Positions 8,736 through 18,060 of a DNA stretch of 28,711 bases are shown here, in pieces. The stretch is from assembly GCF_000485595.1 (NCBI RefSeq), contig NW_014577199.1:299456-328166 (forward strand). The letters run 5' to 3'. The DNA comes from Priapulus caudatus. Taxonomy: Eukaryota; Priapulida; Priapulimorpha; Priapulimorphida; Priapulidae. Position 1 is the first letter of the stretch, and each line of letters opens with the position of its first letter. A program made the position numbers and the translations under genes. Under the pieces are notes generated by a model. That model ran no database searches, had not been told where the DNA came from, and worked only from the letters and a program-made list of their open reading frames with translations.

Positions 8736-9446
8736 CTAGACACTATGGCATGCGCAAAAACTAATGCAGGGCAGTCCCTTTTTGCGACATGCACATCTGA
8801 CGCTGCCGCATTTTTTGCAGTTGCAAATAACTGTGTATTCCTCAGGAATTGATCTCACAGCTTTAACAGGCACTAGAATTTCATCTGCTTCCTTAAAGCC
8901 AAAGACAGTAGGGTCTAGTTTCCTTAATTTATGAGGCGGCAACAAAGTCATCATGTGGTAGGTTGAGTAATATGCCCTCAGGATGTGCTGCTGTATTGCA
9001 TGGCTAGTTGGGGGAAGTTGCTCCAACGATATACCTTTACTGTGATGGTACATGTAGTCTCTAAGTCTATCCATTGTCCTGCAATTGGTGTTCTTTTTGA
9101 TGACTTGTACAAGGTACTCCTCACAGGATGTCATAATGGTCTCACTACAGCTTATTCCATAATAAAAATCATTCAAGAACTCGGTAGGATTAACATTATT
9201 GAAGGCCGCATGCTTTGTTTCCACCTTGCTTGTATAGTCGCAACCAGTTAACGTATGGAGAAGTGGCAGCACATAGCACAACTCTACCCCGACTCTTGAT
9301 GCTAAGGTGTGAACTGGGATGTATCTTGTCGAATCCCCAACACCAGCTCTGAGCCAGATTTCACTTAGGCCAATGTAGTGAAGAACATTCCAGTAGTGCA
9401 TGAGAAGTATGAAGACATCGGTGTCACTCGAAAGGACAACAATTCG
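8736..9446 (-). pseudogene. transposon protein, C-terminal part: nuclease-like segment and Cys-rich tail
   Basis: The frame is open from about 9446 down to the stop at 8736. It begins with RRIVVLSSDTDVFILLMHYW, a pattern typical of PIN/FEN1/XPG-like nuclease domains, and continues to LHTLTGCDYTSKVETKHAAF, another conserved block of this class. It ends with a cysteine cluster (CNCKKCGSVRCACRKKGLPC, then CACHSV), like the CXC/tesmin type seen at the end of related transposon proteins. It is separated from the upstream frame by a one-base loss in an A-run (minus strand) near 9447. The first in-frame ATG is at 9401, but the homology starts before it, so it is not a separate gene. Confidence 0.75.
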
Positions 9447-10120
9447 TCTTTCTCCGTTTTTACTGCATGCATTGCATGGGGGATTATACGAGCATCAGCC
9501 TCTTCAATATCTTGACAATGTTCTGGTATTTCTGCTGAACAACCCTCCTGGACTGACTGGCAGACAACAACGTCTGAGTCCCCAGAAAAGCCACTGGCTA
9601 CAACTTGGAGTTTGGAAGGTTGCTCCATCCTGCGCTTTATTGTGTGCTCATGAAGAAGCATCTGGAGCTTCAACTTATTTTCGCGTGATGCCCAAAATCT
9701 GTCCATCTCAACAGGCAGTGGTGTGTCGCAGTTGATGATATTCATCTCAATGGGCGCTTTTACTTGACGCCACTTTCTCTCTGAATCCTTGATGGATCCT
9801 TCAACATAGGAATCAAAGATCAAGTCTGATCTGTCAGCCCCTCGACCGATTGCAGCGACGTAGTCCAGAAAATGTTCACAGAAGTTTCCTAATGTCCGTA
9901 GGTCTTTTGTTTTTAGCTTTCTAATGTTGGCCATCACATCAACTAAACATGCTGTCTGCATTTTAGAGTCCTTTGCCGGCTCTCTCCCATCATCCTTTGT
10001 AAGTTTGGCTTCTTGTTCCTTCATCAGCCCTTCTTGATCAAACAAATAGGACAAAGGGGACACATCATATTGCAACAGCTCTTCCATTGTTCGTCCACGG
10101 GCATGCGCTATCTCAATCAA
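9447..10120 (-). pseudogene. transposon protein, middle part
   Basis: This minus-strand frame starts at ATG 10120 in an overlap with the end of the 949-codon frame. The sequence KI|EIAHARGRTMEELLQYDVSP continues the upstream protein logically. At the junction the minus strand reads ATTGATTGAG, a 4-bp ATTG duplication that puts a stop into the long frame. Motifs include FDSYVEGSIKDSERKWR and, near its useful end, DIEEADARIIPHAMHAVKTEK, which in related elements leads directly into the nuclease strand. Beyond about 9446 the frame is out of register and should be ignored, although it stays open to 9365. Confidence 0.7.
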
Positions 10121-12962
10121 TCTTCATATGGGAGTCTTCCTTTTTTCCTGAGGATTTTCCTTTGACTTCTTTTTTTGGCCTATGGATGCTGAGAAACGTC
10201 TTCAGGTTGGTTCTATGGATGGTTGAGGAGAATCTCATTGACTTGTCAATAAATCGCTCCTTTCTAAGTGTGTCATAGGCTTTGGTTCCGATTTCTTTGA
10301 CCGAAAGTAGCTGGCTTCTGATATCTTCAGACATGACTTTTTGGGTCAAAATGTTATGAAGTTTCACTTGGTCAGGAGTCAACTGGAACGGATTCTCATT
10401 CTTCTGTATTGTTGTAAGTATGTCAGTAACCTTTTGTTCCCCCGTTGCTATCTTAGCTTTGCTGATAGCACTTTCCTCCGACAGGTTTTTGTTCACTCCA
10501 TACAAGTCCCTGTGCAAATTGTCGATGGCCAGCATTTCATGGTAGATCAGCTCCCACACTGCTACGAACTTCTTCTTCCGGGTGTTGCCAATTATACCAG
10601 AGGCACTCTTCTGGGACCTATTTATGGTTTGTTCCAAGGCCATATCAGCCCCAACTGCATTTAACCTTTCAGGGATTCGCTTCACCACAAATTTGCCTGC
10701 CTTAAATTCTTCAAAGACGAATGGTGCGGTTTCAGGTAGCTTGCGCATGTCCTCTAAATACAGCGAACACCATTTCAGGTAGTTGGTAGAATCAAAAGCT
10801 GCCATGACAGGAAGAAGGGCCTGAACTGCCTGGAGATGAAGATCCCAATCCCCCTCACGATCACTTCGAATCAGGTTCTCAACCAGCTGCATCAGTGAGA
10901 CGAATGTGTCCCAGTATGCAAACGTCTCATTTTGTTTCCTAGCATTGTCAATGAAATCATCAAAATCGCTGATGAGGTGAGCACTGCTGTCTCGAAATTG
11001 TTGATAGCACCTCAAACTCTGTTCTCTTGTAGAACCAATCGTCCCCTTCAATTCAGCTAGCAATGCTAGTTTGTCTTTGTGTGTTGTCGCATTCTCCTCC
11101 TTGCCGAAAAACTCGGACCACTGCAATCTGACCAGTGCTTCCTTAAGAAGTTGCAATCCTTTCAGTGATCTCGTATAGTTCTTGCCCGTCAGAACGGAGT
11201 CCACAACATTTACTCCAAAGACAGAACTCTCGACGAGAATACTTTCTGTTCCACTCCCTTTGAGATATTTTCCTATGCATCCAAGGGCAACCTTTGCCAT
11301 ATGGAATGACCCCATGCACAACACAAGATCTTGGAACTCTTCCGGACGGATCAACTGAATTTCACGCGCAATGTGATACACACCCTCATCGCATGTAATT
11401 TGCAGTTTAGGTTGGTCTAAGTGCCTGAGTATTTCTTGGAAGTTCTTCATATCTGTGTAGACAGTATCGTAGCGGGTCACTGGGTATGGAAGTACAAGGA
11501 GAAAGCTGACTCGCTTCTTCGGGACGTCTCTCTCGGAGAGTACGGAGTTGGCTTCTCTCCAGGATGGCATTATCTGTTTACCGGGTTGAATGTTGATTGC
11601 ATGGTCTTCCTCAGACCAGTCAAATCGAGCTAGAGAACAAGCCATATCCTTTATCCGTGCATCGTTGAGAAGATCCTGATCGGTTTCCTGCATTCCAACT
11701 TCATAGGTCATAGGCAAGTCGGTCCTTTTCACTGGTTTGTGGAAAGGCTGCGGCTCCTGACACTTCAATTCACACTTGAATGTCTTTGGACCATATTCTG
11801 TTCTAGTAGCTGAGACCTTAGGTTTACCTACGCTAGAATTATCATCATCTTGGAACAGAACGCTCACTGTGTCATGACTACCACTAATGCCTGATAAGAT
11901 TGCCTCATCATGATCAAAATTATCAAATGCAGCAATCGTGAATGGTGAACTGCCAAAATTACTTGGGAAAGGAACTTCATCAGTACTCGACTCCACTATG
12001 AATGTAGCCATGTCATTGTGATGGCGCAAGACCTCATCATAACTACTACAAAGCCCATATCGGTTGAAGCAAGTGATCAAAGTGGCACTCTTGCATGCCT
12101 CATAAATTGCCTGGCTATTCATCATATGCATTGGGGTTCTCTTTCTTTCACGGTGGAAGATATAGAAGAGAATCTGAGTTAAACCCTGCACTTGTCTACA
12201 TTTTGCTTCAGACACCCCCGCATTACAATCACTCTCGTCATTTGCAACATCAGCAGCACCTTTCACCAATTTCTTTGAAACATTTTCAAATGAATCTACA
12301 TCAAAGTTATACAGTGTGGCAAAGAACTTTAGGAGAGGTGCTGGTATCATCATATTCTCTGTGGCCTTTTCTAAATCATGGGCATCGCAGAACCTATCAT
12401 GCAAATCAAAATCTAACTCTAACAGACTCTGTCTGATAATTTCTGCACATTGGCGAACAGAATCTGTTGAGCAGATTGTTTCTGCCAGATTTTCAGCTGT
12501 CACACTACTACTGAAAAACATCAGAGACTTATTGACTTGTTTCGGTCTAGAGAAGGCAATCTTGGAACCAAAATGGTTTACAAGCAGGACTTTTACTTCT
12601 CTATTGCTTAACTGAGAGTATGAAGGTTCACCATTCATGCGATCTCTAACGTAACTTAGTTCATAGCCATTACCCTGATTAAGTCCTGTCTCTATATCTG
12701 GTACCACAGCAAACCATGTTTTCTTCTTCTCATTTATAGGCTCATCATTTGACTTGCTCTGCCCTCGTTCATATTTCTGCTGATAGTTTTTGATGCATAT
12801 CTTGTGGCAGAAAAGGTCTGTACCAAAAACGGAATGTTCGTCTTGTAAATCGCAGGTTCGGGTATAGACGTCATCCTGTAAGAATACAGTTGCCGCCAAG
12901 AACTTCTTTGCCCGTTCAAATTCCGAGATTCGAAACTTCGTATTCACCCTGATGTTTTTCAT
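10113..12962 (-). CDS. transposon-encoded protein, main 949-codon frame (transposase core)
   Basis: The longest intact frame in the window. The N-terminal section (residues 38-64) has a Cys/His cluster (CDLQDEHSVF then LFCHKICIKNY) that looks like the second half of a zinc-binding unit whose first half is at 13123-13380. Residues 345-365 contain FDNFDHDEAILSG..GSHDT, a signature of this transposon family that probably carries the first catalytic Asp. Residues 524-575 contain CDEGVYHIA and CMGSFHMAKVALGCIGKYLK, likely holding the second Asp and following helix; a downstream Glu (LVESSVFG) may complete a DDE triad. The catalytic roles are inference. The start at 12962 may be artificial: AACATCAG|G at 12947 is a plausible acceptor. 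The stop at 10113 comes from a 4-bp duplication. Confidence 0.85.
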   Translation of the reverse strand: MKNIRVNTKFRISEFERAKKFLAATVFLQDDVYTRTCDLQDEHSVFGTDLFCHKICIKNYQQKYERGQSKSNDEPINEKKKTWFAVVPDIETGLNQGNGYELSYVRDRMNGEPSYSQLSNREVKVLLVNHFGSKIAFSRPKQVNKSLMFFSSSVTAENLAETICSTDSVRQCAEIIRQSLLELDFDLHDRFCDAHDLEKATENMMIPAPLLKFFATLYNFDVDSFENVSKKLVKGAADVANDESDCNAGVSEAKCRQVQGLTQILFYIFHRERKRTPMHMMNSQAIYEACKSATLITCFNRYGLCSSYDEVLRHHNDMATFIVESSTDEVPFPSNFGSSPFTIAAFDNFDHDEAILSGISGSHDTVSVLFQDDDNSSVGKPKVSATRTEYGPKTFKCELKCQEPQPFHKPVKRTDLPMTYEVGMQETDQDLLNDARIKDMACSLARFDWSEEDHAINIQPGKQIMPSWREANSVLSERDVPKKRVSFLLVLPYPVTRYDTVYTDMKNFQEILRHLDQPKLQITCDEGVYHIAREIQLIRPEEFQDLVLCMGSFHMAKVALGCIGKYLKGSGTESILVESSVFGVNVVDSVLTGKNYTRSLKGLQLLKEALVRLQWSEFFGKEENATTHKDKLALLAELKGTIGSTREQSLRCYQQFRDSSAHLISDFDDFIDNARKQNETFAYWDTFVSLMQLVENLIRSDREGDWDLHLQAVQALLPVMAAFDSTNYLKWCSLYLEDMRKLPETAPFVFEEFKAGKFVVKRIPERLNAVGADMALEQTINRSQKSASGIIGNTRKKKFVAVWELIYHEMLAIDNLHRDLYGVNKNLSEESAISKAKIATGEQKVTDILTTIQKNENPFQLTPDQVKLHNILTQKVMSEDIRSQLLSVKEIGTKAYDTLRKERFIDKSMRFSSTIHRTNLKTFLSIHRPKKEVKGKSSGKKEDSHMKID

Positions 12963-13122
12963 AGGTACATATCACGCATTTGTGACTGTAAATATCACAT
13001 TTTGGACTAGGAGGTGGACGGGATATCACCTTGCACTGCGGCCCCCTGCGGGCTCATCCGGCATTTCTTCTGGTGAAAACGAATTGTTTTCTGCGATTTT
13101 TTTTCAGAGTACTTTTTATTGT

Positions 13123-13380
13123 CTAAGTCTTGTAACAGCTATTTGTCATGTGGTAGACAAAATGGCCATCACTGCCATGGAACGACTTTAAATGTTTGGC
13201 AACGTGGTCCTTGCGAATGTCTGCAGCATCCCAGATGCGTTTTCTCCCGTTCAAATTGCTGATTGTGGCGTCTTCTGTTGCTCTTTGGCAAATAATGCAC
13301 TTGTCCACTGCGAATTTGTCAGCTTGGCTCGGCAATAACTTCACCCCACTGGTTCCCGCCTCCATTGTTGTTGCAATCAT
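13123..13380 (-). CDS. transposon protein, N-terminal zinc-finger-like exon
   Basis: An 85-codon frame containing CIICQ near residue 33, NGRKRIWDAADIRKDHVAKHL in the middle and FVYHMTNSCYKT at the end. The Cys-x2-Cys...His...Cys spacing and the YH..xCYK ending are the usual N-terminus of proteins in this transposon group; the following FERAKKFL segment is found at the start of the 949-codon frame. About 160 bp without shared frame separate the two, best read as an intron, though I cannot fix the donor. A frameshift is the alternative. Confidence 0.65.
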   Translation of the reverse strand: MIATTMEAGTSGVKLLPSQADKFAVDKCIICQRATEDATISNLNGRKRIWDAADIRKDHVAKHLKSFHGSDGHFVYHMTNSCYKT

Positions 13381-14356
13381 GAAGTTTCCTATAGGAAATG
13401 AAGGAAACTATAAAGAAAATGAATGATGAGTCACATGTCTAGTTATGTGGAGCACATACATGTAGGCCCTATGCTACTAGCCATACTTCATTCTACACAG
13501 CATCAAGGCAGCTTGCCCTACACCATGCATGAAACCAATAGCCTCATTATTCTATGTGTTTTAATCTGTTTAATGATATTATAATCTTTTTTAATAAACC
13601 AGAAATACTTACATACTACTGCTCATTTTCTCTACTTTGGAATTGAAAGTGAACATAGAAACATGGATGGGAGAGATTGTAACTTTTTCATTTTCTTTGT
13701 GGGGCTACATTCTTTTGTTTTTATAACAGGAAGTTGTATGCTGCCATCTATGGTGATTAAGCCTACATCAAAGAAGGCATAGGGCCATCTGTTGGAGAAG
13801 AAATGAATGATTGAACAAATATGCCTTTCGATTTTTTACATTTTTTGATCTGATGTTGTATAACATTATGAAGCATGAAAGGGTTAAAGATGCATATTGA
13901 TAGGCTTGGGTAGATCAAATCTAAAGTGTTCATGCAGTATTTGTCTCAAAATTAGAAAATTGCTTACTATAGGCCACATTTTCTTGGACAAGGTCAGATT
14001 TTTACTTTGCACCAGAATTTGTGACTTTTTGAACTCTGGTTACCTCATTTGCATATTAATTTGCATAATTAACATGCAGAATTATAGAATACTTAAATAC
14101 AAACATATTGAGGTATAGTTTGTTGTTCTATGATTTATATATACGGAGATAGATCAATTTAAGTTTCCCCTACCCATTAAGCATACAACCAGAGGAGCGG
14201 AAAATGGGCGTAGCTTATGACGTCATTTTCTCGGTTACTGCCGGGGTAGCAAAAGTCTACCCAGACTTTTTTGATATGTTCAATGGTATAGTTCAAAGAT
14301 ATGAAGAAAAATTTAGGGGACATCTTATGCACACGGGAACCCCCTCAGCCAATGGA

Positions 14357-14432
14357 AAAGTTAAAAAAGTTAAAAAGTTAAAAATTCATAAAAATTCTAT
14401 TCATCAATAGATGACGGTGCGTACAGATTAAC
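14357..14432 (+). repeat. right half of the repeat split by the transposon
   Basis: Reads GTTAAAAAAGTTAAAAAGTT, then AAAATTCTATTCATCAATAGATG and the ACAGATTAAC end, matching 17370-17439. Together with 7943-8048 it forms one copy interrupted by the transposon. Confidence 0.9.
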
Positions 14433-14439
14433 GTAAGCA

Positions 14440-14599
14440 TCTCTCCATCTACGTCTCTCTTGTTCCCGCTCTCCCCTACCTCGCTCTCCTCCCCCTCTTC
14501 ACTATGTCTTCTCCTCATTCTCTTCCCTCTTTCCTCCCTCCGCTACATCTTCTCCTCCTCCCTCTCTCCGCTAGCTCGCTCCCCTCCACCTTCTCTCAC

Positions 14600-14651
<52 letters not shown>

Positions 14652-14791
14652 CACGCGCTCTCTCTGTCTCTCTCTCGCCCCCTCTCTCTCTCTTTCTTTC
14701 TTTCTCTTTCACCCATATCTCTCTTCGTCTTTCTCTCTTGATCTTACTCTCTGTTATTGTCTACTCTCTGTCTGTCTGTCTCTCTCTCTCT

Positions 14792-14843
<52 letters not shown>

Positions 14844-14896
14844 NNNNNNNNNNCCTCCCTCTTTCCGCTAGCTCGCTCCCCTCCACCTTCTCTCAC

Positions 14897-14941
<45 letters not shown>

Positions 14942-14958
14942 TCTCTCTCTTTCTCGCG

Positions 14959-15033
<75 letters not shown>

Positions 15034-15150
15034 TCCCTCTCCCTCTCGCCCTTTCTCTTGCTAGCTATCTCTTTCTTACTTATGTTCTCTCTATCTCTCT
15101 CCCTCTCTCGCTCTCCCTCTTTCTTTCTCTCTCTCGCTCTCTCTCTCGCG

Positions 15151-15182
<32 letters not shown>

Positions 15183-15225
15183 CTCTTTATCGCTCTATCT
15201 TTCTCTCTCTCTCTCGCTGAATAAC
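14440..15225. repeat. long CT-dinucleotide microsatellite with assembly gap
   Basis: Mostly (CT)n with CCCT, TTTC and short TA interruptions. A 10-base run of N lies at 14844-14853, a nominal gap of unknown true length. The frames rich in Ser-Leu are repeat translations. Confidence 0.97.
14557..14612 (+). repeat. segment duplicated across the assembly gap
   Basis: CCTCCCTCTCTCCGCTAGCT and the following CGCTCCCCTCCACCTTCTCT stretch recur at 14854-14909, immediately after the N-run, with about one mismatch. Either a true tandem duplication or the same read end placed twice. Confidence 0.85.
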
Positions 15226-15539
15226 TTCTTCTTTAAATGGCGTTACTGCGAGTTCTCATACTATATAAAGGCTGTTTATCACGGAGTCAGTACGTGGATT
15301 TTTCTACTCGCCAAATTTCTTATGAGTTCAGTTCGTGTGCGCTATAAAATCTAGCCATAGTCATGATAGCATTATCGCACCTGTCATTTCACGTTGACTC
15401 ACCCGATGAACTCAGGTCTACCTGCGATCCTGCGATCCCGCGATCCCGGCTCGGTCACGTAGACCCAACTGCTGACTATTCTTATCAAACATCTTCTGCA
15501 TTTACGACTAAAAAATCAGCTGCAATGATCTGCTTATAG
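15226..15539. other. intron sequence, nothing recognised
   Basis: Unique-looking sequence with a short CTGCGATCCTGCGATCCCG repeat near 15421-15446. No coding signal. Confidence 0.5.
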
Positions 15540-15815
15540 AGTGTGCGTATATGCGCGCGTCCCCTATGCTTTCTTTAAACGCATATGCGCGTGCGTGTAC
15601 CCGCGGCGGGTGTTGTATGTGCGCGCGTGCGTGCGTGCGTGCGTGCCTGTATGCGTGCCTACATGCGTTCGGGCATGCGTGAATGTGCCAGCGTGCGCGG
15701 GTAGGTGCAACTGTGCGTGCGTGCGTGCGTGCGTGCCTGCCTGCCGGCAAGCGTGCCGACATGTGCGTGCGTGCGCGCGGAGGTGCAAGTGTGCGTGCGT
15801 GCGTGGATGGCGTGA
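15540..15815. repeat. TGCG tetranucleotide-rich tract
   Basis: Runs of (TGCG)n, GCGCGCGT and GTGCCTGC make almost continuous alternating purine-pyrimidine sequence, prone to Z-DNA. Frames such as CVRACV and HARTHAR on the two strands are translations of the repeat. Confidence 0.9.
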
Positions 15816-16035
15816 CTACGTATACGCTGTCATTTCACCAAGTGGCGAGATAGATAAGAGATATTTCGCAAAAAGAAATGCGAAATTTATAAGCCTACGT
15901 GTATAGAAACACGTTTCCGCGGCGTGGCACGCTTGCAAATAATAATTATTCTTTTCGTCTCGCTCTGAAAAAAAATGAAAAAGCAAAGCGACATTTGAAC
16001 ATTGTTTGTTTTACACCTCTTGTGTTTCTGCTTAA

Positions 16036-17025
16036 AGCCGCACAATGCGCATCCAAACGCTAATTTCTCCAGTACTAGACTAGCAAATACTTCGTGGCAT
16101 GCATAATCACACTACCTTATGACAAAATAAACTCTAGTTCCTCCCATTTCACTGCGCGTTGTCTTATAAAAGGTATTTGAAAATACCTCCAATGTTGTTC
16201 AAATTCTCCGATGTTGTTGACAGTTTCGCGTTGCTCTGCCAAGCAACCGTGCAGCGGTGCTGCCGTACAGTGGTACGGGTGTAGCAAAAATAAAAACATG
16301 TGACGTCACCTAACCACTTCGAGGCTAAATTGTTTGGCAAACAAATCGGCGTTGGCGCCAGAATGCCAGTTTTTTCACCTGTTTCTTGTGGGTTTTAAGC
16401 AAACGCGCAGTGAAATGGGAGGAACTAGAGTTTATTTTGTCATAAGGTAGTGTGATTATGCATGCCACGAAGTATTTGCTAGTCTACATGGTTCGCACAG
16501 TCCTTGAAAAGTCCTTGAATTTAGTAAATGTTGATTTTGTGCTTGAAAAGGCCTTGAATTTTATGAAAATATTCTTGAATTTTTAGAAAGAATCATTGCC
16601 TATAATAAAAAGAAATTTTGTATCATTAATGACGTGCAAACTTCAATAAAAATTGCATTAAATGAGCTTAAAAAGCTATAGACACGATAGACAGTTAAAT
16701 GATGATCACAAATTACAGTAAGTCAGTAAATTCAGTCAGTAAATCAAGGTATGTTGTAGAAGTGACAGTGTTTAGAAGGGTTTATTAATGTGATCCAGGT
16801 AAGTTTTAGAGGTGACAGTGATTAAGCATGGGGTTATTAAATTAATCCAGGTATGTTTTGTTCTGTGTATGAATTCCGATAAAATGTCCGATAAAATGTC
16901 CTTGAATTTCCGATAAAATGTTCTTGAAAAGTCCTTGAAAAGTCCTTGAAAAAATTTTCAGTCCTCCTGTATGAACCATGGTCTAGTACTGGAGAAATTA
17001 GCGTTTAGATGCGCATTGTGCGGCT
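16036..17025. mobile_element. TTAA-flanked MITE with about 125-bp inverted arms, itself interrupted
   Basis: TTAA lies at 16032-16035 and 17026-17029. The element starts AGCCGCACAATGCGCATCC; its left arm runs to about 16160 (through TCCTCCCATTTCACTGCGCG) and the right arm is its near-perfect reverse complement, from 16404 to 16486 and again from 16981 to 17025, broken by a nested insertion. The TTAA target suits piggyBac- or Kolobok-type elements. The roughly 240-bp core has no coding capacity. A shorter inverted repeat, GGTATTTGAAAATACC, lies in the core at about 16173. Confidence 0.88.
16487..16980. mobile_element. 494-bp element nested in the MITE arm
   Basis: Bounded by perfect 8-bp inverted ends CATGGTTC and GAACCATG and a 5-bp target duplication, GTCTA, at 16482-16486 and 16981-16985. 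Removing it restores the MITE arm exactly. Internally it has repeated CCTTGAAAAGTCCTTGAA motifs at both ends. Starting one base in, it also begins TG and ends CA, so a solo LTR with 5-bp duplication is an alternative to a DNA element. No coding sequence. Confidence 0.85.
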
Positions 17026-17030
17026 TTAAG

Positions 17031-17249
17031 AACTCCCGTTATCACATCATGCGACTCGTATGTGTACAAGCGCGCCCATTTTGTGGTATTTTACTGCGTC
17101 AGGCTGAAATCTTACCATAGAACAAAGCCAATCAGTAATCTGAAGTTGATAACGTACACAGTACACAGAGTTATGATAACAGCATTCACTTACCTATATA
17201 TAGTTGTTACATTTCGATATTTCTCAGTAGAGTGCACGTCACATTCACG
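17031..17249. other. intron sequence, nothing recognised
   Basis: Short AT-rich stretch between the MITE and the unoccupied repeat copy. Confidence 0.5.
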
Positions 17250-17440
17250 TATATAAAGTTGTTCAGCCGAATTAGTTCGTACTCGCATAACTCCGCAGCC
17301 TAGAGGAAAACTAAAGATATTTTCACAATCAGCACGTCTGGGAGGTGGTTCTAGCTGAAACAAAAATTTAAAAAAGTTAAAAAGTTAAAAATTCATCAAA
17401 ATTCTATTCATCAATAGATGGCGGTGCATACAGATTAACA
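17250..17440 (+). repeat. uninterrupted sister copy of the transposon target repeat
   Basis: Matches 7943-8048 on its left and 14357-14432 on its right. Between them it has about 22 bp (GTGGTTCTAGCTGAAACAAAAA) where the other copy carries the 6.3-kb transposon. It gives an independent view of the target sequence before insertion. Confidence 0.88.
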
Positions 17441-17473
17441 TCACGTACATGTAAATCCATGGGTATACCCTAA

Positions 17474-17660
17474 ACGGCGCAGTGGCTTAATCGCTAGAAC
17501 ATCTGTATCCTACACGGGGATTCCGGGTTCGAGTCCCAGCGGGGGAACTTATTTCCCCTTTTTACCTTTACCTACTTCTTTAGTATGTCTTATTTTTAAT
17601 TTTTACTTTTTATTTTTTATATTTAATGTCTTTTAGCTTTTAATTTCTTATTATTTTTAG
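17474..17660 (+). mobile_element. tRNA-derived SINE head with AT-rich tail
   Basis: A-box-like TGGCTTAATCG at 17483-17493 and a perfect B-box GGTTCGAGTCC at 17526-17536, spaced as in a tRNA gene, form an internal Pol III promoter. The acceptor stem cannot be closed and the T-stem has a mismatch, so it is not a working tRNA. A T-rich tail follows to about 17660. It sits directly after the repeat copy at 17250-17440. Confidence 0.7.
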
Positions 17661-17689
17661 CTCATCTGACATAGTCAGATGCAGCTTGT

Positions 17690-18060
17690 AGAATCGCATG
17701 AGCGTGCGTCCGTCCGGCCGTCCGTGCGTTCGTCCGTCCGTCCGTCAACAGTTGGGCACAAATCTTAATCGCTCGACGTACGGTCATGATATTCGGCACA
17801 TCGGGGGGAGGGGGGGATCGCCAAAACGAGTTGGGATGTCAAAGCTGGGGGTCAAAGGTCAAAGGTAAAGAGGTGTAAAAGAAGGGGGAACATTCACTCC
17901 TTAACTTAAGGTATAGGGAGGAAATGCAGAATTTTGGCACAAATCTAAACGGCTCGACCTAGGCTCGTGATAGTCGGTGTATAGCATCATGGTAGGAAAA
18001 GCCATCACTGTGCCGAAATTGGAGGTCACAGGTCAAAGGTCAATGAGGCACAGGGCAGAT
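17690..18060. repeat. CGTC tract followed by two tandem units with AGGTCA arrays
   Basis: A (CGTC)n tract at 17698-17745 precedes two degenerate units about 182 bp apart, each opening GGCACAAATCT.AA and a GCTCGAC box. The first ends with GGGTCA-A-AGGTCA-A-AGGTAA (17849-17868). The second ends with three perfect half-sites AGGTCA spaced by one base (18023-18042). It looks like part of a dispersed element. Confidence 0.75.

Larger units (their letters stand above)
8049..14356 (-). mobile_element. 6.3-kb autonomous-type DNA transposon with about 350-bp terminal inverted repeats
   Basis: Left arm 8049-8397 and right arm 13993-14356 are reverse complements over most of their length. The outer ends are TCCATTGACTGAAGGGG and its near-complement CCCCCTCAGCCAATGGA. 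AAA flanks both ends and may be a 3-bp target duplication. The arms share TGCAAATTAATATGCAAATGA and the stretch around GACGTCATAAGC. All recognisable coding sequence runs on the minus strand, antisense to the GALNT gene: an N-terminal zinc-finger-like frame, a 949-codon frame with a DDE-like core, and a FEN/XPG-like nuclease plus CXC tail. Two frameshifts near the 3' end make the gene non-intact as assembled. The nuclease module together with a 3-bp duplication fits the Academ superfamily, but I recognise this by motif only. Confidence 0.9.

Noticed and set aside
17474-17545. A tRNA gene
   Set aside because: A and B boxes are present, but the acceptor stem does not pair and the T-stem is mismatched; better read as a SINE head.
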